Shown here piece after piece: positions 1 to 8,399 of a stretch of DNA of 23,430 nucleotides. This stretch comes from a virus. How positions within the stretch are numbered: the first letter of the stretch is position 1; the number at the start of each line of letters is the position of its first letter. The notes beneath the pieces were generated by a model. The model was not told where the DNA came from, did not search any database, and worked only from the letters and a program-made list of their open reading frames with translations. Both the position numbers and the translations under genes were made by a program. Where the stretch lies: the IMG/VR virus record IMGVR_UViG_3300018083_000114, positions 1 through 23,430 of that record. One strand, 5' to 3'.

Positions 1-96
1 AGCACCGCCATCAACAGGCCTTAGTGCGTTATCAGCTAGTTTAGATTCAGTTATAGATGAGTCCTGAATTTGATCTGTACCTATTTGCGTTGCCAT
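1..96 (-). CDS. Tail fibre-like protein, N-terminal fragment (cut by window edge)
   Basis: The first 32 codons of a minus-strand gene are visible; the frame is open to the window edge. It begins MATQIGTDQIQDSSITESKL, a soluble, low-complexity start of the kind seen in phage tail fibre and tail appendage proteins, where a 'xDxIxdsSIt.sKLadnAL' pattern is common. Its ATG shares one base with the stop codon of the upstream fibre gene (TAATG), so it is translated as part of the same tail operon. Nothing can be said of its C-terminal function. Tail fibre or appendage is inferred from position and N-terminal style only. Confidence 0.55.
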   Translation of the reverse strand, partial: MATQIGTDQIQDSSITESKLADNALRPVDGGA

Positions 97-1553
97 TATT
101 TTCTGTAGTTAAAAACTAATTTACTTCCTGTTGTTGGAGCTACCGCAAAAGTTACAGTTGCGCCGCTTATTGTGTAATCATCCCCCTCATCCTGTAGTAG
201 TCCGTTTTTAAAACCGCATTCACTACCAACTATTGGTAAATTTGCAAGTGTGTAAACCGTGTTAGAGCTATTAATAAGCCCTGACGGAGTTTCCCTTGTG
301 ATAAAAGAAGTTAATCCTGCCTTTTCTGTATCTAGCTCGTTGATTGCCGCCTGAATTGTAGTTGATGCAATATTCCCCGATGGTGCGTTTATTACATTCG
401 TCGCTACAATTCCGGTGATGTTAGTCCCTACACCGCTAGCCGGAGTCCCCAAAGCCGGAGTTACCAACGTGGGCGAAGTCGCAAATACCAAAGCACCCGT
501 TCCGGTTTCCCCGGTTACCGCTGAGGCTAAATTGGCACTCGATGGAGTTGCCAAAAATGTAGCTACCCCAGTTCCTAGCCCTGAAATTCCCGTACTTACC
601 GGCAGGCCTGTACAGTTAGTTAACGTACCCGAAGAAGGCGTGCCAAGAGCTGGAGTAGTGAATGAAGGTGAAATTAAATTAGCCTTCAAAGCTAGCGCAG
701 TAGTAATACTGTTTCGGTCCATTGACCCATCAGTACTAGAACCTGTGGAAGTATAAAGCCGAGCCACTCCCTTAACCGTCGGGCTAGCATCCTGAACCGA
801 CGTTCCTAATTGGCTAAATACGATATCAGAACTTCCTAAAGTGATATTGTCGGTAGTTTGTATCCAAGACGTATTGGCTTGAGTAGTCCCTTGTTGCACT
901 GACACCGCCGCACCCTCAAGTTCTATAGCCGTATTGGCATCTGTAGACCTGGACCACGCCCCGGCAGCAGTATCATAAATTCCATTCTGTGAAGCTGTGC
1001 TTTGATTTTTGACTAAAACCCGTGAGGTGCTTGTTAAAACTCCGTCTATTGTCTGTTCTCCTGATAGGGTGATATTTGCGGTAGTTGCCACATCAGCAGC
1101 CGCCTTCCATGAACTGACCAACCCAGAAGCTATATCGTCAACGTATGCGATAGTGGCTTTTAAAGCCAATTCATCAAATACCACATTCTGCGATGGCGCT
1201 TTATCAGTAACTCCGTTAACTATTGCGTCCTCAATAAGAGTTATTGAACCTGATCCTAAAACAGATACGCCGTTAATATTTTTAATATTCGTTCCGGCGA
1301 CTAAAGTATCCTGCTTCCCGTCAAGCGCATTAAATACTGCATTTTGAGATGGTGCCTTTTCGGTCTCTCCATTTACTATTACATCCTCGACAACATCACC
1401 TATAGCCAAATCAATTGCCGCCGCAAGCCCGTTTTGATTCGCGTTAACAACGCTTTTAATCTCATTTAAATCAACGTCACGGATCTTCTTTCTAGGATTA
1501 GCAGAGCCAGTGGGTAGTGAACTATCTTTATCGTCGTATGTTATTAATGCCAT
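96..1553 (-). CDS. Phage tail fibre / appendage protein (485 aa)
   Basis: A modular tail fibre-like protein. Residues about 55-135 carry two copies of a 'VNGxTxKAPSQNxVF' repeat. Residues about 135-260 form a domain with 'VATTANITLSGEQTIDGV', 'RVLVKNQSTASQNGIY' and 'ELEGAAVSVQQGTTQANTSW', a module found in many phage fibres. Residues about 290-385 carry two 'TPALGTPxSG' repeats, a low-complexity fibre element. The last ~70 residues ('TVYTLANLPIVGSE..NG..DDYTISGATVTFAVAPTTGSKL') match a small beta-rich terminal domain common in phage tail proteins. The ~125-residue module is shared with the 480-aa protein two genes upstream. It overlaps both neighbours by a base or two, so translation is probably coupled. 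Adhesion or tail-tip structure is inferred; no enzymatic motif is visible. Confidence 0.8.
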   Translation of the reverse strand: MALITYDDKDSSLPTGSANPRKKIRDVDLNEIKSVVNANQNGLAAAIDLAIGDVVEDVIVNGETEKAPSQNAVFNALDGKQDTLVAGTNIKNINGVSVLGSGSITLIEDAIVNGVTDKAPSQNVVFDELALKATIAYVDDIASGLVSSWKAAADVATTANITLSGEQTIDGVLTSTSRVLVKNQSTASQNGIYDTAAGAWSRSTDANTAIELEGAAVSVQQGTTQANTSWIQTTDNITLGSSDIVFSQLGTSVQDASPTVKGVARLYTSTGSSTDGSMDRNSITTALALKANLISPSFTTPALGTPSSGTLTNCTGLPVSTGISGLGTGVATFLATPSSANLASAVTGETGTGALVFATSPTLVTPALGTPASGVGTNITGIVATNVINAPSGNIASTTIQAAINELDTEKAGLTSFITRETPSGLINSSNTVYTLANLPIVGSECGFKNGLLQDEGDDYTISGATVTFAVAPTTGSKLVFNYRK

Positions 1554-3481
1554 TAGATTCCAAGTTCGGTTTTAATAGTCTGCTTTAACTCATCATTGAA
1601 ATACTGTATTGATACCCGTGTAGTTGTTGTGCTAGTTTCATCGAACCAAGCACCCTGCATATTCAAGTCATCGCGCCCGTGAATAAAGAACGGATAGCCA
1701 GTTTCATACCCCTGACTGTCACCCTGAAACCTTTGGAAAACAGTATAAGTCGTTTTAGCTGTCCATTCTGAAATACCATTTGTAACAATAGCAGACGCTA
1801 AAGCATACTTGCAGTGCATCCTTCTGGTTAATCTATTAACCCATGTGGCCTCTATCACTCTTGTGCCATCAATTAGAAAACTTCTAAGCATTGGAGGGTG
1901 AGCAAACAGCGCGCCCCCGAAAGGAGTATCGCCCTGATTTGACCATGTAGCCATATCATCGGTGCTATAAAATTGCCTGAACTTGAAAACACCACCACTA
2001 ACAGCCTCAATACGACTCCATAGAATCCAATTATTACCACCCAGCCATCCTAAACTAGATTCGTTTATATAAGCAGATCCAGAAGAAAATACTTCTGCGA
2101 ATGACCATGTCAGACCATCATCAGTTGATCGCATTATATAAACCTTATAAAGAGCCGTAGTTGAAAATGCGTACAACGGTATAGCTACATCACCATTGTT
2201 ACACGCCTCTAGTTTATCATGTGCCAACCAAAAAGTTAAAGCCGGAGAAGTGGTCGGAAGTGTTATGGTGATTTCAGAACTCCAACTAGTACCCCCATCT
2301 GTTGATCTTCTGCAAACTAAATCAGTGTATGCCCCTGTTGCTGTTGTCCACTTTGAGTAAACTGCTATCAGTGTATCTGTTGCTGGATTGTATCCGCCGA
2401 ATGGAGGCATTATAGTTTTTGTGGCATCTGTCCAGATCGCTGTACCGAAATCTGCAGGCCATGTAAAGCCGTCATCTGTAGACATCATTTGTACACCATC
2501 CCGGTTAGTACCGACAGCGAAGTGGTCCGCTCCAAGTGAAGCTATTAAGACTGTTTTTGATCGGTCTGCATTCTTTGCATAAAGCCCACCTAAAACATAA
2601 TCATCAGTGAACGATTTAAGCGTTCGCCCTGTAGACCTTATTGTTGTGTTTCCCCTGGTGTTATATTTTCCAAAATAAGCCTCTATTCCGCGGACATCGA
2701 AAAGGTTTAAAACCTCATCATAGATTGCAAATTGCTTCATGGTACTCCCTGCCGCCTGAATGAATGTTCCATTACCGGCCGCGCCAATTGCAAGATCATA
2801 CGTTGCTGCCGATGATGAAGGTGTTACAACTGTACCCACACTAACCGCCGTGTTTGCTGTCGTTCGTGATCTGTCAGAGATTGAAACAACATCGCCGTCC
2901 TTAATTAAAAAATCAGGATCTAATACGGATGATGGTATTAAATTCCACCATAAGCATTGCTCTGTATTGTATGATCCGTTATTTAATACACTGTTAAAAA
3001 CAGTGCTTCCCGGTGTTCCTTTCACAATAAGTCTTTGCACGCCTCTGTTGCCTGCCGAGATAGCGTTACGGTTATCAACATGACACATCATGCCAATGTT
3101 TGCAGATGTAAAAGCGTTATTACCACAAATAGAAAACTGGGCATCAGGACTTGAACTTGTTCCTAATTTACAGATAGCCATTACTGTATAATCAGTGGCT
3201 AAACTGTGATATTTTGTAAATGGAGTTTTTGAACTATTGCAAACAATGTAAGAACCGTTAAACTCAAATTCTTTATTACCACTACCATCTAATTGCACTT
3301 CTAGCGTTGAGCCTGACACTACGAATGTAGCGCCATTGGTGCCTTTGTTAGTGATCGATGCTCCATTTGAAAAAGTACCTACAGAGTAGTCGTTAGCATC
3401 AATCCAAACAGCGCAAGACTTATAAGTCGGCTTAACTATATTTTCCCTTTTAGTGCTGATTGTTGCGTTACTCCCTATCAT
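1553..3481 (-). CDS. Tail protein with lectin-like and sialidase-like beta-propeller domains
   Basis: 642 aa. Residues about 20-275 look like a concanavalin A/LamG-type jelly roll. Residues about 290-600 look like a sialidase (BNR) propeller: four Asp-box motifs of the S/T-x-D-x-G-x-T-W type are visible (STDDGFTW near 334, STDGGTSW near 393, STDDGLTW near 452 and a degenerate STDDMATW near 506). 'NESSLGWLGGNNWILWSR' (473-490) resembles the sialidase stretch that carries the catalytic Glu, followed by an Arg of the carboxylate-binding set; a full Arg triad and nucleophilic Tyr could not be assigned. It lies between two fibre genes and overlaps the upstream one by ATGA, so it is very likely virion-borne. 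Likely role: binding or trimming a host surface glycan during adsorption. The domain fold is well supported; sialidase activity and substrate are inferred. Confidence 0.75.
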   Translation of the reverse strand: MIGSNATISTKRENIVKPTYKSCAVWIDANDYSVGTFSNGASITNKGTNGATFVVSGSTLEVQLDGSGNKEFEFNGSYIVCNSSKTPFTKYHSLATDYTVMAICKLGTSSSPDAQFSICGNNAFTSANIGMMCHVDNRNAISAGNRGVQRLIVKGTPGSTVFNSVLNNGSYNTEQCLWWNLIPSSVLDPDFLIKDGDVVSISDRSRTTANTAVSVGTVVTPSSSAATYDLAIGAAGNGTFIQAAGSTMKQFAIYDEVLNLFDVRGIEAYFGKYNTRGNTTIRSTGRTLKSFTDDYVLGGLYAKNADRSKTVLIASLGADHFAVGTNRDGVQMMSTDDGFTWPADFGTAIWTDATKTIMPPFGGYNPATDTLIAVYSKWTTATGAYTDLVCRRSTDGGTSWSSEITITLPTTSPALTFWLAHDKLEACNNGDVAIPLYAFSTTALYKVYIMRSTDDGLTWSFAEVFSSGSAYINESSLGWLGGNNWILWSRIEAVSGGVFKFRQFYSTDDMATWSNQGDTPFGGALFAHPPMLRSFLIDGTRVIEATWVNRLTRRMHCKYALASAIVTNGISEWTAKTTYTVFQRFQGDSQGYETGYPFFIHGRDDLNMQGAWFDETSTTTTRVSIQYFNDELKQTIKTELGI

Positions 3482-4920
3482 ATGAACGGTCCTGCTACTT
3501 TAACATACCAAACATTATTCACGTCATCAAACGAACCGCCAAATTCAAACTTACCTGTAGTCGGAGGAGTCCAAGTTGAACCGTTAAAATCAGGTGAAGA
3601 TGAAAGCCAATCAGAAGGAAATGTTAAAACAGCACTTACCGATGTTACTTCAAAAACCCAGTTGAAAAAAAAGCTATTCGTTGTGTTACTCATTGCCACC
3701 GCTTTAGCTGCCGAGAATGTAGCAGACCCAACGTGTGAGCGCTGTACCTGGCTATTCATATCAAGGGTTATCGTTCCACCTGATGTCGACGTTGTCGCCT
3801 GATCGATAATGTATTTTGCAAAATCAGTGATTAAAAGTCTTAAATCCGCATATACTTTTACCGCGTTCTGTGTTGGCGCTCCATCGGTATTGGTTCCTAA
3901 AGATGTTGATGGATAAAGTTTAGCTATTCCTTTTGTTGTGGCATCCGCGTCAGTGGTACTTGATCCGAATTGAGTAAAAACTATATTAGAACTTCCTAAA
4001 GTAAGTCCGTCGGTAGTTTGAATCCATGTAGTATTAGCATTCGCTGTTCCTTCCGACACGCTAACCGCCGCGCCCTCCAATTCAGTGCCTGTATCTGCGT
4101 CTACTGCCCTCGTTGGAGCACCTGCACCATTTACAGTATAAATACCGTTCTCGGTCTGAGTCGTTTGGTTCTTCAATAAAATCCTATTACCTGTAGCCAA
4201 AACTACACCGTCAACAGTATCGCCGTTTTCGTAGGCTGATGCTAATGTTCCATTCACCGTAGTTGCAACACGTACCGCATCCTTCCACTTTAATCCAGAT
4301 ATTGCCGCCGTTATTCGACTGTCAACTTCGGTGTCAAGTTCAGATAATGCCGCTTGAACATCTGTAGCAGCTATTCCACCTACTGGCGTGAATGCTATGT
4401 CCCCGGCAACTAAAGTGACCGAAGGTCCACTGTCACCATTTACAGAAGTCACCCCACCTCCGCCGCCGCCGGTTGAACTTCCGCCAATCATTAAAAATCC
4501 ACCAGCAGCAGAATCTAGCGCCGTGTCATAAATCAAAAAGTAAATCTGTCCTGCTGTTATTTCACCTGTTCCAACTTGTGATGTCGGATTGGTATATATT
4601 TTCTTATCACCTATACCGTTTAGATTTAAGGTTGAATCACTAGTGCTTGCGTTAGTAAATTTTATCTGGAATTTCTGCGCGTTGGCATAAGCAGTTATAG
4701 CAGGATTCAAGGTAGCTGCATAAGTATCTGTACCTGAAGCTGTGGCCTGTGGAAATACTAACGTATAAACATCATCTGTTTTATTTAGTGTGGAGTCGGT
4801 CACGTCTTGGCCGAACGTTCTCATGTCCTGTTCACTTATTTCCCCTGTTTGGTTATCAGGGAAAGTTGTGCCTGATGTACCGTATAATGTTTGTAGATTG
4901 GTTCTATTTAAGTTTGACAT
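3478..4920 (-). CDS. Phage tail fibre / baseplate-attached appendage protein (480 aa)
   Basis: The N-terminus (MSNLNRTNLQTLYGTSGTTF...) followed by 'GEISEQDMRTFGQDVTDS' is a tail-attachment style start placed directly after the hub gene. A hexaglycine hinge near residue 152 leads into 'VTSVNGDSGPSVTLVAGDI..IAATDVQAALSELDTEV', a common phage fibre linker. Residues about 200-330 hold the fibre module ('TVDGVVLATGNRILLKNQTTQTENGIY', quoted here only as a pattern around TENGIY and ELEGAAVSV) shared with the 485-aa fibre gene. The C-terminal ~100 residues are rich in Trp and Phe and end in 'FDDVNNVWYVKVAGPFI', a beta-sandwich-like tail terminus. Its ATG follows the hub gene stop by 11 nt and its stop overlaps the next start as ATGA. 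Structural or adhesive role inferred. Confidence 0.78.
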   Translation of the reverse strand: MSNLNRTNLQTLYGTSGTTFPDNQTGEISEQDMRTFGQDVTDSTLNKTDDVYTLVFPQATASGTDTYAATLNPAITAYANAQKFQIKFTNASTSDSTLNLNGIGDKKIYTNPTSQVGTGEITAGQIYFLIYDTALDSAAGGFLMIGGSSTGGGGGGVTSVNGDSGPSVTLVAGDIAFTPVGGIAATDVQAALSELDTEVDSRITAAISGLKWKDAVRVATTVNGTLASAYENGDTVDGVVLATGNRILLKNQTTQTENGIYTVNGAGAPTRAVDADTGTELEGAAVSVSEGTANANTTWIQTTDGLTLGSSNIVFTQFGSSTTDADATTKGIAKLYPSTSLGTNTDGAPTQNAVKVYADLRLLITDFAKYIIDQATTSTSGGTITLDMNSQVQRSHVGSATFSAAKAVAMSNTTNSFFFNWVFEVTSVSAVLTFPSDWLSSSPDFNGSTWTPPTTGKFEFGGSFDDVNNVWYVKVAGPFI

Positions 4921-4931
4921 ATCTTTATTTA

Positions 4932-7900
4932 TTAATCGAAACCGTTAGGCCCGTATCCTATTGTAAATCCACTGCTAAAAGGTGTTCCGACTTCACCAAC
5001 GCTACCGGCTGTTGAAGCTCCTATTTCTACAAACTCCCCATTCCATGTTCTCATTTTTTCGTCATACGATAACCCCATCGGTAAATAGACTCTGTTTGCG
5101 TCGTGGGGATTTCTCATGGAGTTTAAAAGGCCAAAATATCGTATCGCATACATGCTCCCCCTGAATAGTCTCCAGGATTTTTTATACTGTGAGGCGTACT
5201 GTTTTAATAAAATACCATGAAGTTTATCAGACTCAGCCACACCATCACGGGTAAAGTATTCATATCCTTCACCTGTGGCGCTTCTTAGATAGCCTGTGTA
5301 AATTAAATCTGATGATAAAATGTTAGTTGTATGTATGGCCAACCCACCCCCTGGAGGGAAAAATATACCAAGATCAAAAGAAAAGCTAGGCTCAGTAACA
5401 ATTAGATCTGAATGAGAGCCAAGAATTACCTTTTTTTCTAAAACAATTGGGTTGCCACTCTCCCCGTTTATAGTTCTTACTATTGTGTCAATTGGATCAT
5501 CACCCTCAGTCAAGTATGATATAACAACCCTATCGATAGCAAAAGGGAAAACATTAACCTGTGATAATGTTCCGCTTGCCGCCTTAGTGGTTTTTAAAAT
5601 CCATTTTTTAGGATTAAATACCGCATCATAATCATCTGGCTCTACAACAAAAACACCATCGTCTGTAGCGACGCTTTTTTCAAATTCGTAGTAGAACATA
5701 TCACCAAAAAAACCACCAGCATCCGCATCTCTTAGTTCTGTTCTATACCCTGTTGGTATAGTTGGATCTACACCGTTATACGTTTGAAACGCTCTTAAAT
5801 CTGCCAACTCAAAAAAATCAGCGTGATAAGCATATCCATGATAAACACGAACGTCTAAATCCATGCCTCCAACCGGGCTTGATGTTGTTGGCTGCTGTGC
5901 TAGTATTTCATAATCAACATATTTATTAAACTCTGTACAATAAAACACTAGGATACTATCCCCCTCCGCCCATGCTCCATTAGATTGAAGTGATAAATCA
6001 CCGTATTTAACTCTAATTCTGATTTTTACATAAGGGACATCTATTGTATAGGTTAATAGTCCAAAGTAAGCACTAACACGGCTAACCTTACAGCGGACTA
6101 AAATCTTCAATTGATTATTAGCCCCCATTTTTACAAAATATGTTTCACTCTGTAAATAAGCCTCGCCACCCCATTCCCCAGTTAAAGTATCTGTAGCGCT
6201 GGAAATAGTATAAGCAACGTTGGTTTTATCTATAAACTCATATCCCTCCGTTAACACATAGCCAGCATTCACAAGCGTCCATCCATCTCTATTTATGTCA
6301 TAGAAATAAGTATTAGAAAAAGGGTTATAGAATGACTTTAGCCTGAAATCACCGTTACTTAAAATGTTGGGTTTTAGTCCTAGTCTGTAGATTCCTTTGA
6401 TTTTTCCGTACCCTGGTTTCAGTTCTAAATTATGATCCGCGTTAGCCAGGATCACCCCTACGCTTGTTCCTAATTCAGCATCTAATTCAGCATCTAATTC
6501 CAGATCCCCTACAGCGTCATTGGGATATAAAACATCTATAACCGGATTAAAGTGATCGTTCAATAAGTAGTTTCCGTCTTTGTCAAACTCCCTTCTGTCA
6601 TATTCCGCCAGCATCTCCTCCACCCGAACGATATTCCACTTATCCTCCCATTGTGTAATTCTACATCCGAAGGCCTCCAAAATAGATTTAAGGACAAAGT
6701 CTAACGTAGGCTCTGCTTCTGCCAGATAGAAAGCGTCAAAATCTACATAGGCCTGTTCGAAAGGATCGTTAGCGTCCTCCTGTAGCATATTCTCAGCGTA
6801 CAGATTGCACCCGACGCGGATGTTTAAATCCAGCTTGATAAACTTCAAACAATGAGCGACTAATTTAATAAGGCTTATAGTCCCGAAATATTTACTTCCA
6901 TCTGGCTGAATCAGATAGTAGTTTTGAAGTTCAGCCAGCCCGTCAGTAGCCACAACAGAAACATAGTAAGGAGGGAATTTATACTCTTCCGAATACTGCT
7001 GAGGTAAAATCTTACCTTTCCATAAAATCTCATACCCTATCGCTACAGGAGGCGTAGATGGAATAGTCGCCGTTACATTGCTGAAATAGTTTATTCTCTT
7101 CTGGCAAAAGGTAGAAGGCGATCCGCATGAGGCTGCGCTGAATATTTGAATACCTATTTTAGCCGCTCCCGATGGCGCGGTTACAATGTAGTAACCAGCC
7201 TGAGTGACTTGTGAGATAATTATATCTGTATTGAGCAATTCAACGTTTGAACTATCTAATATTTTTACTTTAAACGTTCCAAAAGCATTCTCACAGAAGA
7301 ACTCATAGTAAAAAGTATACTCTCTTCCCTCTTCGAATGCGTAATCAGTTCGTAGTAAATCAGAGGTAATATTTAAACCTAAAAGATTAAAGTCTATGTA
7401 GGGCGTGAGTGAAATATTCCACGCCGGGCCGCCAGTATCAATGTTGGTCCATGCCGAAAGATTCGCTAAAGGCGCCGGGGTGAAACCAAACTCCTCATCG
7501 GTCATATTATTAAAGTCCTTAGAATATTCTATTCTAAAAAGGTTAGGATCGTTAGTGTATAGTTCTAAGAACTGCGAATCTGTCTCTGATACTAAACTCA
7601 AATTCCCCTGTGAAGACATTAAAGGCTCAAACTTATTCTGAGATCCTTCACCCCTTAAAAGGATTTGAAAAGGCGTCCCAGATCCGCATACCTCAGTGAT
7701 TGAACCAGAATAACCACGTTGTAAAACGTCAATCTTTGTTAGGCAAGAATCATTATCGTAATACTCTAACCTGTATTTAGGCCCGTATACGTTGCTAAAG
7801 TTTAGATCAACCAAAACATTAACCCCACAATTCGCGGAGTCCCTTAAATACACCCGGTAAGATCCTGGAAGAAGTCCACTAAAATAAGATTCTAGCGATG

Positions 7901-8399
7901 CTGTACCGTCATCATACGCGAAGTCAGCGTTTAACTTATATTGAATGTCATTGGATGAAGTGGCGTATACATGGATGGCTCCATCCGCCGTTACTGAATC
8001 AGTCGCTGGAGTGACTATAGGCACTCCCACTACCATCAAATTGCAGGTAGGTGAGTTTATTTGACATGAGTAGTGATTCTCCTGAGAGTAGTATGTAGTG
8101 TATGGCCAAAATCCAGCAAGGCCGAAAACAAGCAATGAGGTACCGCTACATATTTGTGGGCTAAATTCCTGTATCGCCATTATGGAAGGCGAGAAGTCTA
8201 AAATAAAACCAGCTCCTGCCAGTGGGTAATCGACGCTGTTTAGAAGCACTGATATTCCAGCGCCCTGATTGTCGAAAGGGGCCGATGGAACAACAGCTAA
8301 ATCAGTGTCCATGAAAATATCCAATACATCACCCGTCATAAACGATCCGAAAGGATTATTCGCAAGAAACTGAATGCGATATATTTGAACACTAGCCAC
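4932..8399 (-). CDS. Large tail hub / baseplate protein with SprB-like repeat (1155 aa)
   Basis: The largest protein in the window, directly after the tape measure, the usual place of the distal tail and hub proteins. Residues about 128-197 ('TADGAIHVYATSSNDIQYKL' then 'FSGLLPGSYRVYLRDSANC') resemble an SprB repeat, a Bacteroidota adhesin module. From about 208 ('YGPKYRLEYYD', 'FRIEYSKD', 'GYEILWKGKILPQQYSEEYK', 'VVATDGLAELQNYYLI', 'FGCRITQWEDKWNIVRVEE') the layout matches large tail-hub proteins that I associate with Bacteroidota phages, in which a membrane- or receptor-facing part follows a gp27-like core. No peptidase or muramidase motif is visible. It overlaps the tape measure end by 8 nt. 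Tail hub is inferred from position and layout; the SprB-like match rests on pattern reading only. Confidence 0.72.
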   Translation of the reverse strand: MASVQIYRIQFLANNPFGSFMTGDVLDIFMDTDLAVVPSAPFDNQGAGISVLLNSVDYPLAGAGFILDFSPSIMAIQEFSPQICSGTSLLVFGLAGFWPYTTYYSQENHYSCQINSPTCNLMVVGVPIVTPATDSVTADGAIHVYATSSNDIQYKLNADFAYDDGTASLESYFSGLLPGSYRVYLRDSANCGVNVLVDLNFSNVYGPKYRLEYYDNDSCLTKIDVLQRGYSGSITEVCGSGTPFQILLRGEGSQNKFEPLMSSQGNLSLVSETDSQFLELYTNDPNLFRIEYSKDFNNMTDEEFGFTPAPLANLSAWTNIDTGGPAWNISLTPYIDFNLLGLNITSDLLRTDYAFEEGREYTFYYEFFCENAFGTFKVKILDSSNVELLNTDIIISQVTQAGYYIVTAPSGAAKIGIQIFSAASCGSPSTFCQKRINYFSNVTATIPSTPPVAIGYEILWKGKILPQQYSEEYKFPPYYVSVVATDGLAELQNYYLIQPDGSKYFGTISLIKLVAHCLKFIKLDLNIRVGCNLYAENMLQEDANDPFEQAYVDFDAFYLAEAEPTLDFVLKSILEAFGCRITQWEDKWNIVRVEEMLAEYDRREFDKDGNYLLNDHFNPVIDVLYPNDAVGDLELDAELDAELGTSVGVILANADHNLELKPGYGKIKGIYRLGLKPNILSNGDFRLKSFYNPFSNTYFYDINRDGWTLVNAGYVLTEGYEFIDKTNVAYTISSATDTLTGEWGGEAYLQSETYFVKMGANNQLKILVRCKVSRVSAYFGLLTYTIDVPYVKIRIRVKYGDLSLQSNGAWAEGDSILVFYCTEFNKYVDYEILAQQPTTSSPVGGMDLDVRVYHGYAYHADFFELADLRAFQTYNGVDPTIPTGYRTELRDADAGGFFGDMFYYEFEKSVATDDGVFVVEPDDYDAVFNPKKWILKTTKAASGTLSQVNVFPFAIDRVVISYLTEGDDPIDTIVRTINGESGNPIVLEKKVILGSHSDLIVTEPSFSFDLGIFFPPGGGLAIHTTNILSSDLIYTGYLRSATGEGYEYFTRDGVAESDKLHGILLKQYASQYKKSWRLFRGSMYAIRYFGLLNSMRNPHDANRVYLPMGLSYDEKMRTWNGEFVEIGASTAGSVGEVGTPFSSGFTIGYGPNGFD

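Noticed and set aside
415-1347. Plus-strand frames of 112-113 aa opposite the left fibre gene
   Set aside because: They are Val/Pro/Ala-rich mirror translations of fibre repeats; the minus-strand frame has clear domains.
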